Of a stretch of 21,257 nt of DNA, positions 1-6,801 are shown in pieces; positions within the stretch are counted from its first letter, which is position 1; each line of letters starts with the position of its first letter. The stretch comes from a bacterium HR20 (GTDB lineage: Bacteria; Bacteroidota; Ignavibacteria; Kapaibacteriales; NICIL-2): positions 1-21,257 of the forward strand of contig BEHW01000026.1 in NCBI GenBank assembly GCA_002898675.1. Reading direction: 5' to 3'. Made by a program: the position numbers and the translations under genes. The notes beneath the pieces were generated by a model. That model was not told where the DNA came from and ran no database searches. It worked only from the letters and a program-made list of their open reading frames with translations.

Positions 1-1767
1 CATGAATCTGAAGGTGCTGGCGAGCTTTTTGCCTTCCTCCGACGCACTGCGCAAGCGGAGCCACGCATCGTAACGCCCAAAGAGGAGGACTTACCTCCCA
101 CCCCAACGCGTCCATCCAAACAACCGCCGCAAGGAGATTCTGCGCCACCTGTAGCTTCCCCGCGGAAACTGACACTAACCCTACAACCATCGCCACCAAG
201 TAATCATGCCACCCAACAGTCCCTCTCGCACGAGCAACCACCGCATGCGATAGATCGCATACGCCCGCATACCGACGAGACGATTCTCTTTACACCGCCA
301 CCGCTTGATCTCCTCTTATCGGGCAAAGAAGAGCAGCACATTGACGAAGAGGAGCTCAAAACCAACGCACGCTTGCTCCAGGAAAAGCTCGAAACATTCA
401 AAATCAAAATCGAGAACGTCACCGTCATCCCCGGTCCGGTAATCACGCAGTACGAGTTCGTTCCAGCCGCCGGTGTCAAGATCAGCCAAATCGAAGCACT
501 CGCCGATGATATTGCCCTCGCACTGAAGGCAAAGGGCATTCGCATTATCGCACCAATACCGGGGAAAGGAACCGTTGGGGTTGAGATTCCCAACCACACC
601 CCGAGCTTGGTTCGCTTCCGAAGCATCGTTGCTTCCCGGATATTCCGCGACTACCGAGGAGATCTGCCTCTCGGGCTTGGCAAAACCATCACTGGGGACG
701 TCTATTGCTGTGACCTTGCAGAGCTCCCCCACCTGCTGATTGCCGGCGCGACTGGTTCAGGAAAATCGGTCGGAATCAACACAATCATCATGTCCCTCCT
801 CTACAGGCTGCATCCGCGCCAATTGAAGTTTGTCATCATTGATCCGAAGAAAGTCGAGCTGACCTTTTACACCAAACTCAAGCATCACTACCTTGCTGCA
901 TCGCCAGACATTGACGAGGTCGTCGTCACATCACCTGCCAACGCTGTCGTTATCCTCAAAGCACTCGTGGCAGAAATGGAGCAGCGCTACGACCTGCTTG
1001 CCAAAGTTGGCCAGCGCAAGATTAGCGACTACAACCGGAAGCTCGCCGAAGGTACGCTCAAACACACCCCCGATCAGCCACTGGAACCGATGCCATACAT
1101 CGTCGTCATCATTGATGAACTGGCTGACTTGATGATGACGGCTCGAAACGATGTCGAAGATTCGATCATCCGCTTGGCACAACTTGCGCGTGCAGTCGGT
1201 ATTCACTTGGTGGTAGCAACCCAACGTCCCTCGGTAGATGTCATCACAGGACTGATCAAAGCGAACTTCCCTGCTCGCATTGCTTACCAGGTCGCTTCGA
1301 AAGTAGATTCGCGCACCATCCTCGATACCGTCGGCGCTGAACAGCTTCTCGGCAATGGCGACATGCTCTTCACACCTGGCGGACAACGCCCGATTCGACT
1401 GCAGAATTCCTTCATCACCACCGAAGAAGTGGAAGCGATCACTGAGTTCATCGGTAAACAACGCGGCTATTCGACACCGTACATGCTCCCCTCGGTCGCC
1501 CAGGGCGCTGGCCGAAGCAGCGATACGGAGGCAGACTTCGATCCGTTGTTCGTCGAAGCTGCGCGGATTATTGTCCATGCCCAACAAGGATCAACATCTC
1601 TCCTCCAACGGCGACTCCGCATCGGGTATTCCCGTGCAGCACGAATCGTTGATCAGCTCGAAGCGGCAGGAATCGTCGGTCCATTCGATGGGAGCAAAGC
1701 ACGGCAAGTGCTGATCGAAAGCGATGCTGAGCTTGACATGCGGCTAGGAGAATTGGGACTGATCTGA
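1..1767 (+). CDS. ftsK: DNA translocase FtsK, C-terminal part (5' end outside window)
   Basis: FtsK is the hexameric ATPase at the division septum that pumps chromosomal DNA and activates dimer resolution at dif. The reading frame is open from base 1, so the N-terminal membrane part lies outside; 588 residues are visible. Visible residues 1-100 are a Pro/Gln/Glu-rich linker. Residues 101-210 are the alpha domain (starting PLDLL, then the VIPGPVITQYEF stretch). The motor follows, with Walker A GATGSGKS at 249-256 and Walker B VVIIDELADL with D372/E373. Residues 514-588 are the gamma winged-helix domain that reads polar DNA motifs (DPLFVEAARII, then RRLRIGYSRAARI). All motor motifs look intact. 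The stop lies 8 bases from the stop of the convergent gene at 1776, and no hairpin terminator is visible between them. Identification is firm; the number of membrane segments is unknown. Confidence 0.97.
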   Translation, partial: HESEGAGELFAFLRRTAQAEPRIVTPKEEDLPPTPTRPSKQPPQGDSAPPVASPRKLTLTLQPSPPSNHATQQSLSHEQPPHAIDRIRPHTDETILFTPPPLDLLLSGKEEQHIDEEELKTNARLLQEKLETFKIKIENVTVIPGPVITQYEFVPAAGVKISQIEALADDIALALKAKGIRIIAPIPGKGTVGVEIPNHTPSLVRFRSIVASRIFRDYRGDLPLGLGKTITGDVYCCDLAELPHLLIAGATGSGKSVGINTIIMSLLYRLHPRQLKFVIIDPKKVELTFYTKLKHHYLAASPDIDEVVVTSPANAVVILKALVAEMEQRYDLLAKVGQRKISDYNRKLAEGTLKHTPDQPLEPMPYIVVIIDELADLMMTARNDVEDSIIRLAQLARAVGIHLVVATQRPSVDVITGLIKANFPARIAYQVASKVDSRTILDTVGAEQLLGNGDMLFTPGGQRPIRLQNSFITTEEVEAITEFIGKQRGYSTPYMLPSVAQGAGRSSDTEADFDPLFVEAARIIVHAQQGSTSLLQRRLRIGYSRAARIVDQLEAAGIVGPFDGSKARQVLIESDAELDMRLGELGLI

Positions 1768-1775
1768 GCAATTGA

Positions 1776-2978
1776 TTACGAATCCCACGTTCGCAACACA
1801 TACACTGCACCCAACACCGGATCCAGACTGTGGTGGTTGCGAATTCGCTCGATGTGCGATGCTTCCAATACAGTGCCTTGCGCGACAAGCTTATGCCCAG
1901 CCACAGTAACAACGTCACGGCCAACAACCATTCCCGGTACCAAATGCTCGACGCGCAAGGGAAGGAGAAGCCTGTCGGTGTTCGATGAATCAGTCATCGC
2001 AAGATATTCATCCAGCAGAAGCACGATGCGTTGGTCATAGATTCGATGGGAAAGCTGCTGGAGAATGCTCAGTGCTTGCGGTGGATCGTACCCATCGCGC
2101 CAGAGAAGTTCTGCGTACTCGACTACGACGCGGAGAATACGTGCGCCAACAGGAATTTGCCAGCCTTGCAGACGATGTGGGAATCCTGTGCCATCGCAGT
2201 TTTCGTACATCGTCATCAAGATCCGACGCGTCTGCGGGTACTCGGTCAAGGCTTCGAGTGCCTCTGCTGCTGATTCAGGCACACGCGAGCAGCCGTATGT
2301 CGTCGGAACTCCGTCGCGCGCGACAGGGAGCCGAAGTTCTGCATCTCCAAGCTGCAAACGGCCGATTGCGTAAAGTCGAGCGGCCAACTCCAGCTGCGCA
2401 AAGTCCACATCGTAGCTCGGCGAAATCGTTCGGAGTCGTTCAGCAATCCACAGTGCACTTTGGCGCGAAAAGTGCGCTACCATCGGAGATTCTGGAATTC
2501 GCTGGTACATGAGCCGCTCCAGAACGCTTATCCATTGCAACTCAACCTGCCGAGCCGCATGGAGAGCTTCCTCCATGTGCAGCAGCTGCTGCCGGAGCGT
2601 CCATCGCTCCTGCACCAACTGCACCAACGCACTGATTGCATAGTACGTTGCGCGTGTGTACTCAACGGTGAGCACAAAGTGGTACCCTGCCCGATACGCG
2701 CTGTGGAGCTGGTCAGGACTGTACACCAGCGCAAGAAGAAACGTCCCTTGCATGTGCGGGCTTCGCGCCAGACTTCGGGGGAACAGTTCAGGAGTGACGA
2801 CCTCCGTTTGCCAATCCACAATGATGCAGCCCGGATGTTTTGCAGCAAGGTATGCCTGCAATTCCTCATTGCTTGTAACGCAGGTAGCAAGAACATTGTT
2901 CGAGCTATGGAGGAGAATCTGCTCAAAGAGCGCGCTCTCCTGCCGCTCGCTGATCAAGAGGACGTCGAGCGCATCCAT
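1776..2978 (-). CDS. Degenerate HD-GYP-like signalling protein with REC-like N-terminus, third gene of the motAB unit
   Basis: 400 residues. Residues 1-120 resemble a response-regulator receiver: D55 sits at the phosphoacceptor position (CIIVD), but the acidic pair after strand 1 and the usual lysine after strand 5 are not clear. Residues 150-330 have the shape of an HD-GYP domain, the c-di-GMP phosphodiesterase fold, yet the metal-binding signatures are gone. The HD of LLHDIGK reads LYAIGR (202-207), HHExxDGxGYP reads MYENCDGTGFP (257-267), and the ADVYDA aspartates read VVVEYA. DG and the terminal P survive. Residues 340-385 resemble the small PGMVLARDV / GTVL.E.HIERI module found beside HD-GYP and HDOD domains. 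The ATG follows the motB stop by 2 bases, so translation is probably coupled. Likely a non-catalytic c-di-GMP or phospho-signal sensor acting on motility; the fold is fairly sure, the role is inferred. Confidence 0.8.
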   Translation of the reverse strand: MDALDVLLISERQESALFEQILLHSSNNVLATCVTSNEELQAYLAAKHPGCIIVDWQTEVVTPELFPRSLARSPHMQGTFLLALVYSPDQLHSAYRAGYHFVLTVEYTRATYYAISALVQLVQERWTLRQQLLHMEEALHAARQVELQWISVLERLMYQRIPESPMVAHFSRQSALWIAERLRTISPSYDVDFAQLELAARLYAIGRLQLGDAELRLPVARDGVPTTYGCSRVPESAAEALEALTEYPQTRRILMTMYENCDGTGFPHRLQGWQIPVGARILRVVVEYAELLWRDGYDPPQALSILQQLSHRIYDQRIVLLLDEYLAMTDSSNTDRLLLPLRVEHLVPGMVVGRDVVTVAGHKLVAQGTVLEASHIERIRNHHSLDPVLGAVYVLRTWDS

Positions 2979-2980
2979 TG

Positions 2981-3889
2981 CTATTGCGGGGTCGTCTGGT
3001 GATACGTCCGGAGAAAATCTTCCGTCCGAAAGTTCGCCACGAGGATACTCACCCGCCGATTCGAAGGGTCGAACGGGTTGAGCTTATTCCGAAGCCGGCG
3101 ATCAGCAAAGCCATAGACGCCTGAAATGCGACCGGGCTGAAGGCCGCTTGCCTCCAGCACTTTTCGAGCACTATTGGCGCGGTCAGCAGAGAGCTCCCAA
3201 TTCGAGTAGAGCTTCCCATTCGCATATGGGCGACTGTCGGTATGCCCTTCCAGTACGACCGGGTTGGGTAACTGGCGAAGGATCGGGGTAATTTCTTGCA
3301 AAAGTTTGACTGCCGCTGGTCGGAGCTGTGCACTGCCAACCTCGAAAAAGACGCTCTCTTTTGTTTCGAGTAATTCGATGCGCAATCCTTCCGGACCAAG
3401 TTCGAGCGCGACGTTCTGCAACAGCTCCTGAAAGCGTGGCTGCGTGGAAAGCTCTGTAAGCTTTGCCTTGAGCTGCTCGGCTGCTTGTGCAAGCTTTTGC
3501 GCCGCTGCGATACTATCGGCCCGCGCACGCTCTCGCAACCGCTCGGTGAGAGTATCCAGGAGTGCTCGCTCCCATCGCTTCTGCGATTCGATGTAGTTAT
3601 CCTGAGTTCCGGGGTCGTTTCCTTTGCTGCCGTAGCTACCCGCAGTCAACTGTTGATCAATGGGAATTTTCTTGCCCGTCAAGAAACTGAACAGCCCAGG
3701 ATCTCGGAAGAAACTCGCGATACGCTGGCGATTATCCGGGCTAAGGCCAAGGATCCACATCACCAGGAAAAACGCCATCATCGCAGTTACGAAGTCCGCG
3801 TAGGCAACTTTCCACGCGCCGCCATGGTGGCCGTGGTGGTCACTACGCTTTTTCTTCTTGACGATGATCGGTTGCTCGTTCGGTTCCAT
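2981..3889 (-). CDS. motB: Flagellar motor stator protein MotB
   Basis: MotB is the peptidoglycan-anchored half of the ion-driven flagellar stator; with MotA it forms the inner-membrane channel. 302 residues, a usual length. A basic, His-rich N-terminus (KKKKRSDHHGHHGG) precedes a single membrane segment at about 28-48 (AYADFVTAMMAFFLVMWIL). It contains the essential ion-binding aspartate, which falls at D32, the same number as in E. coli. A linker with a likely coiled coil (about 100-150) follows. The C-terminal OmpA-like peptidoglycan-binding domain carries LEGHTDSRPY and ELSADRANSARKVL. The start follows the motA stop by 19 bases, with GGAG upstream as a weak ribosome site. The absence of a polar residue beside the membrane aspartate leans towards a proton rather than a sodium motor, but I would not press that from sequence alone. 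Confidence 0.96.
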   Translation of the reverse strand: MEPNEQPIIVKKKKRSDHHGHHGGAWKVAYADFVTAMMAFFLVMWILGLSPDNRQRIASFFRDPGLFSFLTGKKIPIDQQLTAGSYGSKGNDPGTQDNYIESQKRWERALLDTLTERLRERARADSIAAAQKLAQAAEQLKAKLTELSTQPRFQELLQNVALELGPEGLRIELLETKESVFFEVGSAQLRPAAVKLLQEITPILRQLPNPVVLEGHTDSRPYANGKLYSNWELSADRANSARKVLEASGLQPGRISGVYGFADRRLRNKLNPFDPSNRRVSILVANFRTEDFLRTYHQTTPQ

Positions 3890-3908
3890 GGGCTACATCG
3901 AGCTCCGA

Positions 3909-4763
3909 CTAGCGAACAGACTTGACGGCTTCTTCTGTTTCCTGGAACGACGGTCGCTCGTGTGGCTCGATAGCGCGTCGCCCGTATTCAATCGCAACGA
4001 CCGACGGCACACCACGCGCAAACGCAAGCACTGCTGCTTTGATACACACTAGGAAGTGATGCTCCGCACGCGCTGCATTTTCGAGATTGCGTGCCAGTGG
4101 ACCAACAAACCCATACGAGAGCAGCACGCCCAGAAACGTCCCCACCAGTGCTGCTGCAACACTATGCCCGATTACCTCTGGTGGTTGGTCAATCTTTCCC
4201 ATCGTAATGACCACACCCAGCACTGCTGCGACGATTCCTAAGCCTGGAAATGAATCGGCAACGGTAGCCAGTGCAGTCGGTGGTTTGAGCATCTCGTGCT
4301 GAGCTGCTTCGAGATCAATGTCCATCAGTTCTTCGAGATCGTGGGCCGGAATTCCGCCATTGAGGACAACCTTCATCGTGTCGCAGAGGAAGTCCACCGC
4401 GTGGCGATTGGCTAAAAAACTCGGATACTTGGTGAAGATGGGCGAAGAATCTGGGTTCTCCACGTGTGGCTCTAAGGCAATCAGTCCATCGCGCTTTGCC
4501 AGTTGAAATAGTTCGTAGAGAAGCTTGAGCAGATCCAGATATGCTTCCTTTGTTGTACTGGCGCCCTTGAAGGAACCGAGAATGCCCTTGATGATTCCCA
4601 TCGTCGTTGGCAGCGGGTTCGCTATCAGCATCCCACCGAGCGCTGCTCCACCGATAATGAGAAATTCCGTCGGCTGCCACAGCAAGAGGATCTGCCCTTC
4701 ATGCAATGTGTATCCGAGCAGGACACCGGCGATGACAACAACAAAACCAATGATAACGAACAT
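3909..4763 (-). CDS. motA: Flagellar motor stator protein MotA
   Basis: MotA is the four-helix inner-membrane subunit that surrounds MotB and transmits ion flow to the rotor protein FliG. 284 residues from the ATG at 4763 (MFVIIGFVVVIAGVLLGY). An open frame continues upstream to 4892, but that stretch overlaps the TPR gene and lacks MotA character, so I chose the inner start. Visible family signatures are the cytoplasmic-loop segment LIALEPHVENPDSSPIF and the third and fourth membrane helices. The latter include the conserved Pro/Gly stretch PGLGIVAAVLGVVITMG and then VAAALVGTFLGVLLSYGFVGPLA. No clear Shine-Dalgarno sequence precedes the ATG. Sixty-eight bases separate it from the TPR gene upstream, so read-through from that gene is plausible. 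No other flagellar gene lies in this window. Confidence 0.96.
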   Translation of the reverse strand: MFVIIGFVVVIAGVLLGYTLHEGQILLLWQPTEFLIIGGAALGGMLIANPLPTTMGIIKGILGSFKGASTTKEAYLDLLKLLYELFQLAKRDGLIALEPHVENPDSSPIFTKYPSFLANRHAVDFLCDTMKVVLNGGIPAHDLEELMDIDLEAAQHEMLKPPTALATVADSFPGLGIVAAVLGVVITMGKIDQPPEVIGHSVAAALVGTFLGVLLSYGFVGPLARNLENAARAEHHFLVCIKAAVLAFARGVPSVVAIEYGRRAIEPHERPSFQETEEAVKSVR

Positions 4764-4831
4764 GGACGAGTTACAGCAGTGTTGACGCGCTACATTCGAG
4801 CAGAAGCACCATGCCAGCTGTAGTGCTGCTT

Positions 4832-6427
4832 TCAGCGTAGCCGGGCGCGCAAGTACGACCGCGATGGATCTGCTTCTAGTGCGCGCTGCCACCAGAAGTG
4901 CGCTTTGTCGGCTACGCCCATTCTGCTGTAATTATCGCCCAGGTGCTCAAAAAGTGTAGCTGAGGGGCGTTCCCTCAAAGCGATGGCTCGCTCGAGATAC
5001 TCTCCCGCTTCTGCGTAGCGACCAAGCTTGTGGAGTACCCAGCCATAGGTATCCAAGTACGAAGGGTTCGTGCTGTCAGCGTCGAGTGCGCGTGTGGCAA
5101 GCTCGAGCGCTATCGCCAAACGCTCACCACGCTCGGCGAGGATGTATGCAAGATTATTTGCCGCAGCTGCATTGGATGGGTCATAGAACAGCAAACGTTC
5201 GTAGAGAACGATTGCGCGACCGCGTTCACCGAGCGAATCAGCGTAGTATGCTGCATAGAAGAGCGTCGCTGGATCGGTGCTATCTCGCAGGAACGCCTCC
5301 CGGAGCAATTGCAGCCTTCGATCGGGAGGAAGTGTACCATAGGTCCTCGCAAGGTAGAACTGTACGCTTGGGATCCACCAATCGCCAGTAGTACTATCGC
5401 GCTTTTCCAGAAGCTGCTGAGCACGGTCGGCGTATCCGTACTGTGCTAATGCATCGCACAATGCGAGCGCATCGTTTCTTCCCCAGTCACGGCGCGATGC
5501 AAGAGCATCTGCAAGGACAAGTGCAACATCCCCAAGCGAACGCTCCAGGAGCATCTTCGCCACTACGAGGCTGTAGTAGGCAGGCAAATCCTGCCGCTCC
5601 CGCAGGAAGGCACTCGTTTGGAGAAGGATCGGGGTTGGGGCCGAAGAGTGTGCAACCATCTGTAGCCACTCGCCAAGGAGAGTGCTGACGTCCACACTCT
5701 CCATGTGGTAGAATGCGTAACGCACAAAAAACCATGCAGAATCCCACTGATTGCGCTCCGCATAGAGCAAGCCAAGCATCCGTGCAAGTTCCGGGCGATC
5801 GGGATTTTCGAACAATGCCCAGCGAAGAAGCGCTATCGCTTCGGTGGTGTCTCGATGCTCGACGCAAAGTTCAATCAGGTCAGCGGCAATTTCCTCAGCA
5901 GTGGTTTCGGCCAGTACTTCGCGCAAGAGTGCAATTGCGCGGACAGTATCACTTGCACGAAGGAGATACGCTGCACGCAGCCGGTTCGATAAACTCGAAT
6001 CGCGCAACAGTGCACGCAACGCGTGCTGCGCGGCACGTGCAGGGTTGTTTAGTGCATAGAGTTCGGCCAAAAGCTCGTCTGCATCTTCAGCGGTACTGTC
6101 GAGCATGAGTGCACGCTCAGCAGCAGCGATGCTCGGCTGCAACTCCCCTACGTCGCGGTAGGCTTTCGCCAGGAGAAGCCACAGGATGCTGCACGCGGAA
6201 TCACGTTCGATCGCGTGTTCAACTTCGCGTTTTGCACGGTGAGGGTATCCAGCAGCAAGGTAGGCTGTTGCGCGTACAACAAATGGTGCAATGTCGCTCC
6301 GATACCGACAGGGCGGCTGCTGTCCGGCTGCAGAGCATACGGACGCAACAGTAACGATCACAACCAGAAGCTTTCGAACGATAGCTCCGCAGAGCAATTT
6401 CCCCTTGCAATCGAAGTTCCTACCCAT
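4832..6427 (-). CDS. Secreted tetratricopeptide repeat protein
   Basis: 531 residues from the ATG. An N-terminal hydrophobic segment (KLLVVIVTVASVCSAAGQQ) looks like a signal peptide, so the protein is probably periplasmic or outer-membrane associated. The rest is almost entirely helical TPR-type repeats. The clearest are at about residues 70-115 (AKAYRDVGELQPSIAAAERAL), 390-430 and 430-500 (NNLAYILAERGERLAIALEL, then DTYGWVLHKLGRYAEAGEYL). Such repeats mediate protein contacts; no catalytic domain is visible. An alternative TTG start at 6397 has a good AAGGGG ribosome site three bases upstream and would give a more usual signal-peptide length; the ATG has none. The gene lies between rpmB and motA on the same strand. 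Similar TPR proteins are common in FCB bacteria, but I can assign no specific role. Confidence 0.9.
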   Translation of the reverse strand: MGRNFDCKGKLLCGAIVRKLLVVIVTVASVCSAAGQQPPCRYRSDIAPFVVRATAYLAAGYPHRAKREVEHAIERDSACSILWLLLAKAYRDVGELQPSIAAAERALMLDSTAEDADELLAELYALNNPARAAQHALRALLRDSSLSNRLRAAYLLRASDTVRAIALLREVLAETTAEEIAADLIELCVEHRDTTEAIALLRWALFENPDRPELARMLGLLYAERNQWDSAWFFVRYAFYHMESVDVSTLLGEWLQMVAHSSAPTPILLQTSAFLRERQDLPAYYSLVVAKMLLERSLGDVALVLADALASRRDWGRNDALALCDALAQYGYADRAQQLLEKRDSTTGDWWIPSVQFYLARTYGTLPPDRRLQLLREAFLRDSTDPATLFYAAYYADSLGERGRAIVLYERLLFYDPSNAAAANNLAYILAERGERLAIALELATRALDADSTNPSYLDTYGWVLHKLGRYAEAGEYLERAIALRERPSATLFEHLGDNYSRMGVADKAHFWWQRALEADPSRSYLRARLR

Positions 6428-6440
6428 GGTTACGGTGCTC

Positions 6441-6448
6441 GAAAGTTA
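6441..6448 (-). promoter_or_regulatory. Putative promoter -7 box upstream of the TPR gene
   Basis: On the minus strand this reads TAACTTTC, matching the FCB-type -7 element TAnnTTTG at all but the last base. It lies 13 bases before the ATG at 6427. That would leave a very short leader for the ATG but a normal one for the TTG at 6397. No clear -33 TTTG is placed correctly, so this is a weak call. Confidence 0.3.
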
Positions 6449-6541
6449 CGAGCGGTTTCCACAAGCACGTGCTAGCAACCCTGCAGGTTGAAAATCAGGT
6501 GCAGGCTCACTCAAGAGCGCAAGCGAGCGCGTTGCTGCCCA

Positions 6542-6763
6542 TCAGCGCTGTGCGTCGCGAAGCATCGCCTGCAAACCTTTCTTCGTAACGGTCTTGATTG
6601 CACGCGTTGTCAATCGCAGCCGCACAAAGCGCTTCTGTTCATCGTCCCAAATGCGCTTGTACTGTAAGTTTGGCAAGAACCGGCGGCGACGTTTGTTATT
6701 GGCGTGCGAGACATGATTGCCGTAAAGCACCGTCGTGCCGGTCAACTGACACCGCTTCGACAT
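6542..6763 (-). CDS. rpmB: Large ribosomal subunit protein bL28
   Basis: bL28 is a small, basic protein of the 50S subunit. 73 residues from the ATG at 6763. The frame stays open upstream, but the family start MSKRCQLTGT is clear and is preceded by a strong ribosome site (GGAGG at 6769-6773, five bases upstream). Family signatures are the N-terminal CQLTGTTVLYGNHVSHANNK, the RRRRFLPNLQ block and the C-terminal VRLRLTTRAIKTVTKKGL. Only one cysteine is present (C5), so this is the form without the zinc-binding cysteine set. Its start faces comEC across only a few dozen bases. No intrinsic terminator follows; the TPR gene begins 114 bases further on. Confidence 0.98.
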   Translation of the reverse strand: MSKRCQLTGTTVLYGNHVSHANNKRRRRFLPNLQYKRIWDDEQKRFVRLRLTTRAIKTVTKKGLQAMLRDAQR

Positions 6764-6789
6764 AGAAACCTCCAATTCCGATGAGCACG

Positions 6790-6797
6790 CGAAAATA
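6790..6797 (-). promoter_or_regulatory. Putative rpmB promoter -7 box
   Basis: On the minus strand this reads TATTTTCG, seven of eight positions of TAnnTTTG. With the following CGTGC it is a 13-base stretch identical to the one just upstream of the SRP RNA gene at 17119. It lies 26 bases before the rpmB ATG, which leaves room for a short leader holding GGAGG. No good -33 element is visible. Confidence 0.5.
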
Positions 6798-6801
6798 CGG
6801 C

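Noticed and set aside
373..1767. FtsK starting at the ATG at 373
   Set aside because: The same frame is open back to base 1 and encodes the typical linker and the start of the alpha domain (PLDLL), so the gene continues off the left edge.
1985..3002. Long plus-strand open frames opposite the HD-GYP-like gene
   Set aside because: They are antisense shadows without recognisable domains, while the minus-strand frame has domain structure and operon context.
4764..4831. Imperfect hairpin (AGCAGCAC / GTGCTTCTGCT) between the TPR gene and motA as a regulatory RNA or terminator
   Set aside because: The pairing is interrupted and there is no T-run or recognisable motif.
3909..4892. A longer MotA starting at 4892
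   Set aside because: The extra 43 residues overlap the TPR gene and do not resemble MotA; the family N-terminus begins at the ATG at 4763.
6480..6505. Inverted repeat CCTGCA ... TGCAGG between rpmB and the TPR gene as a terminator
   Set aside because: The stem is only six bases with a 14-base loop and no T-run follows on either strand.
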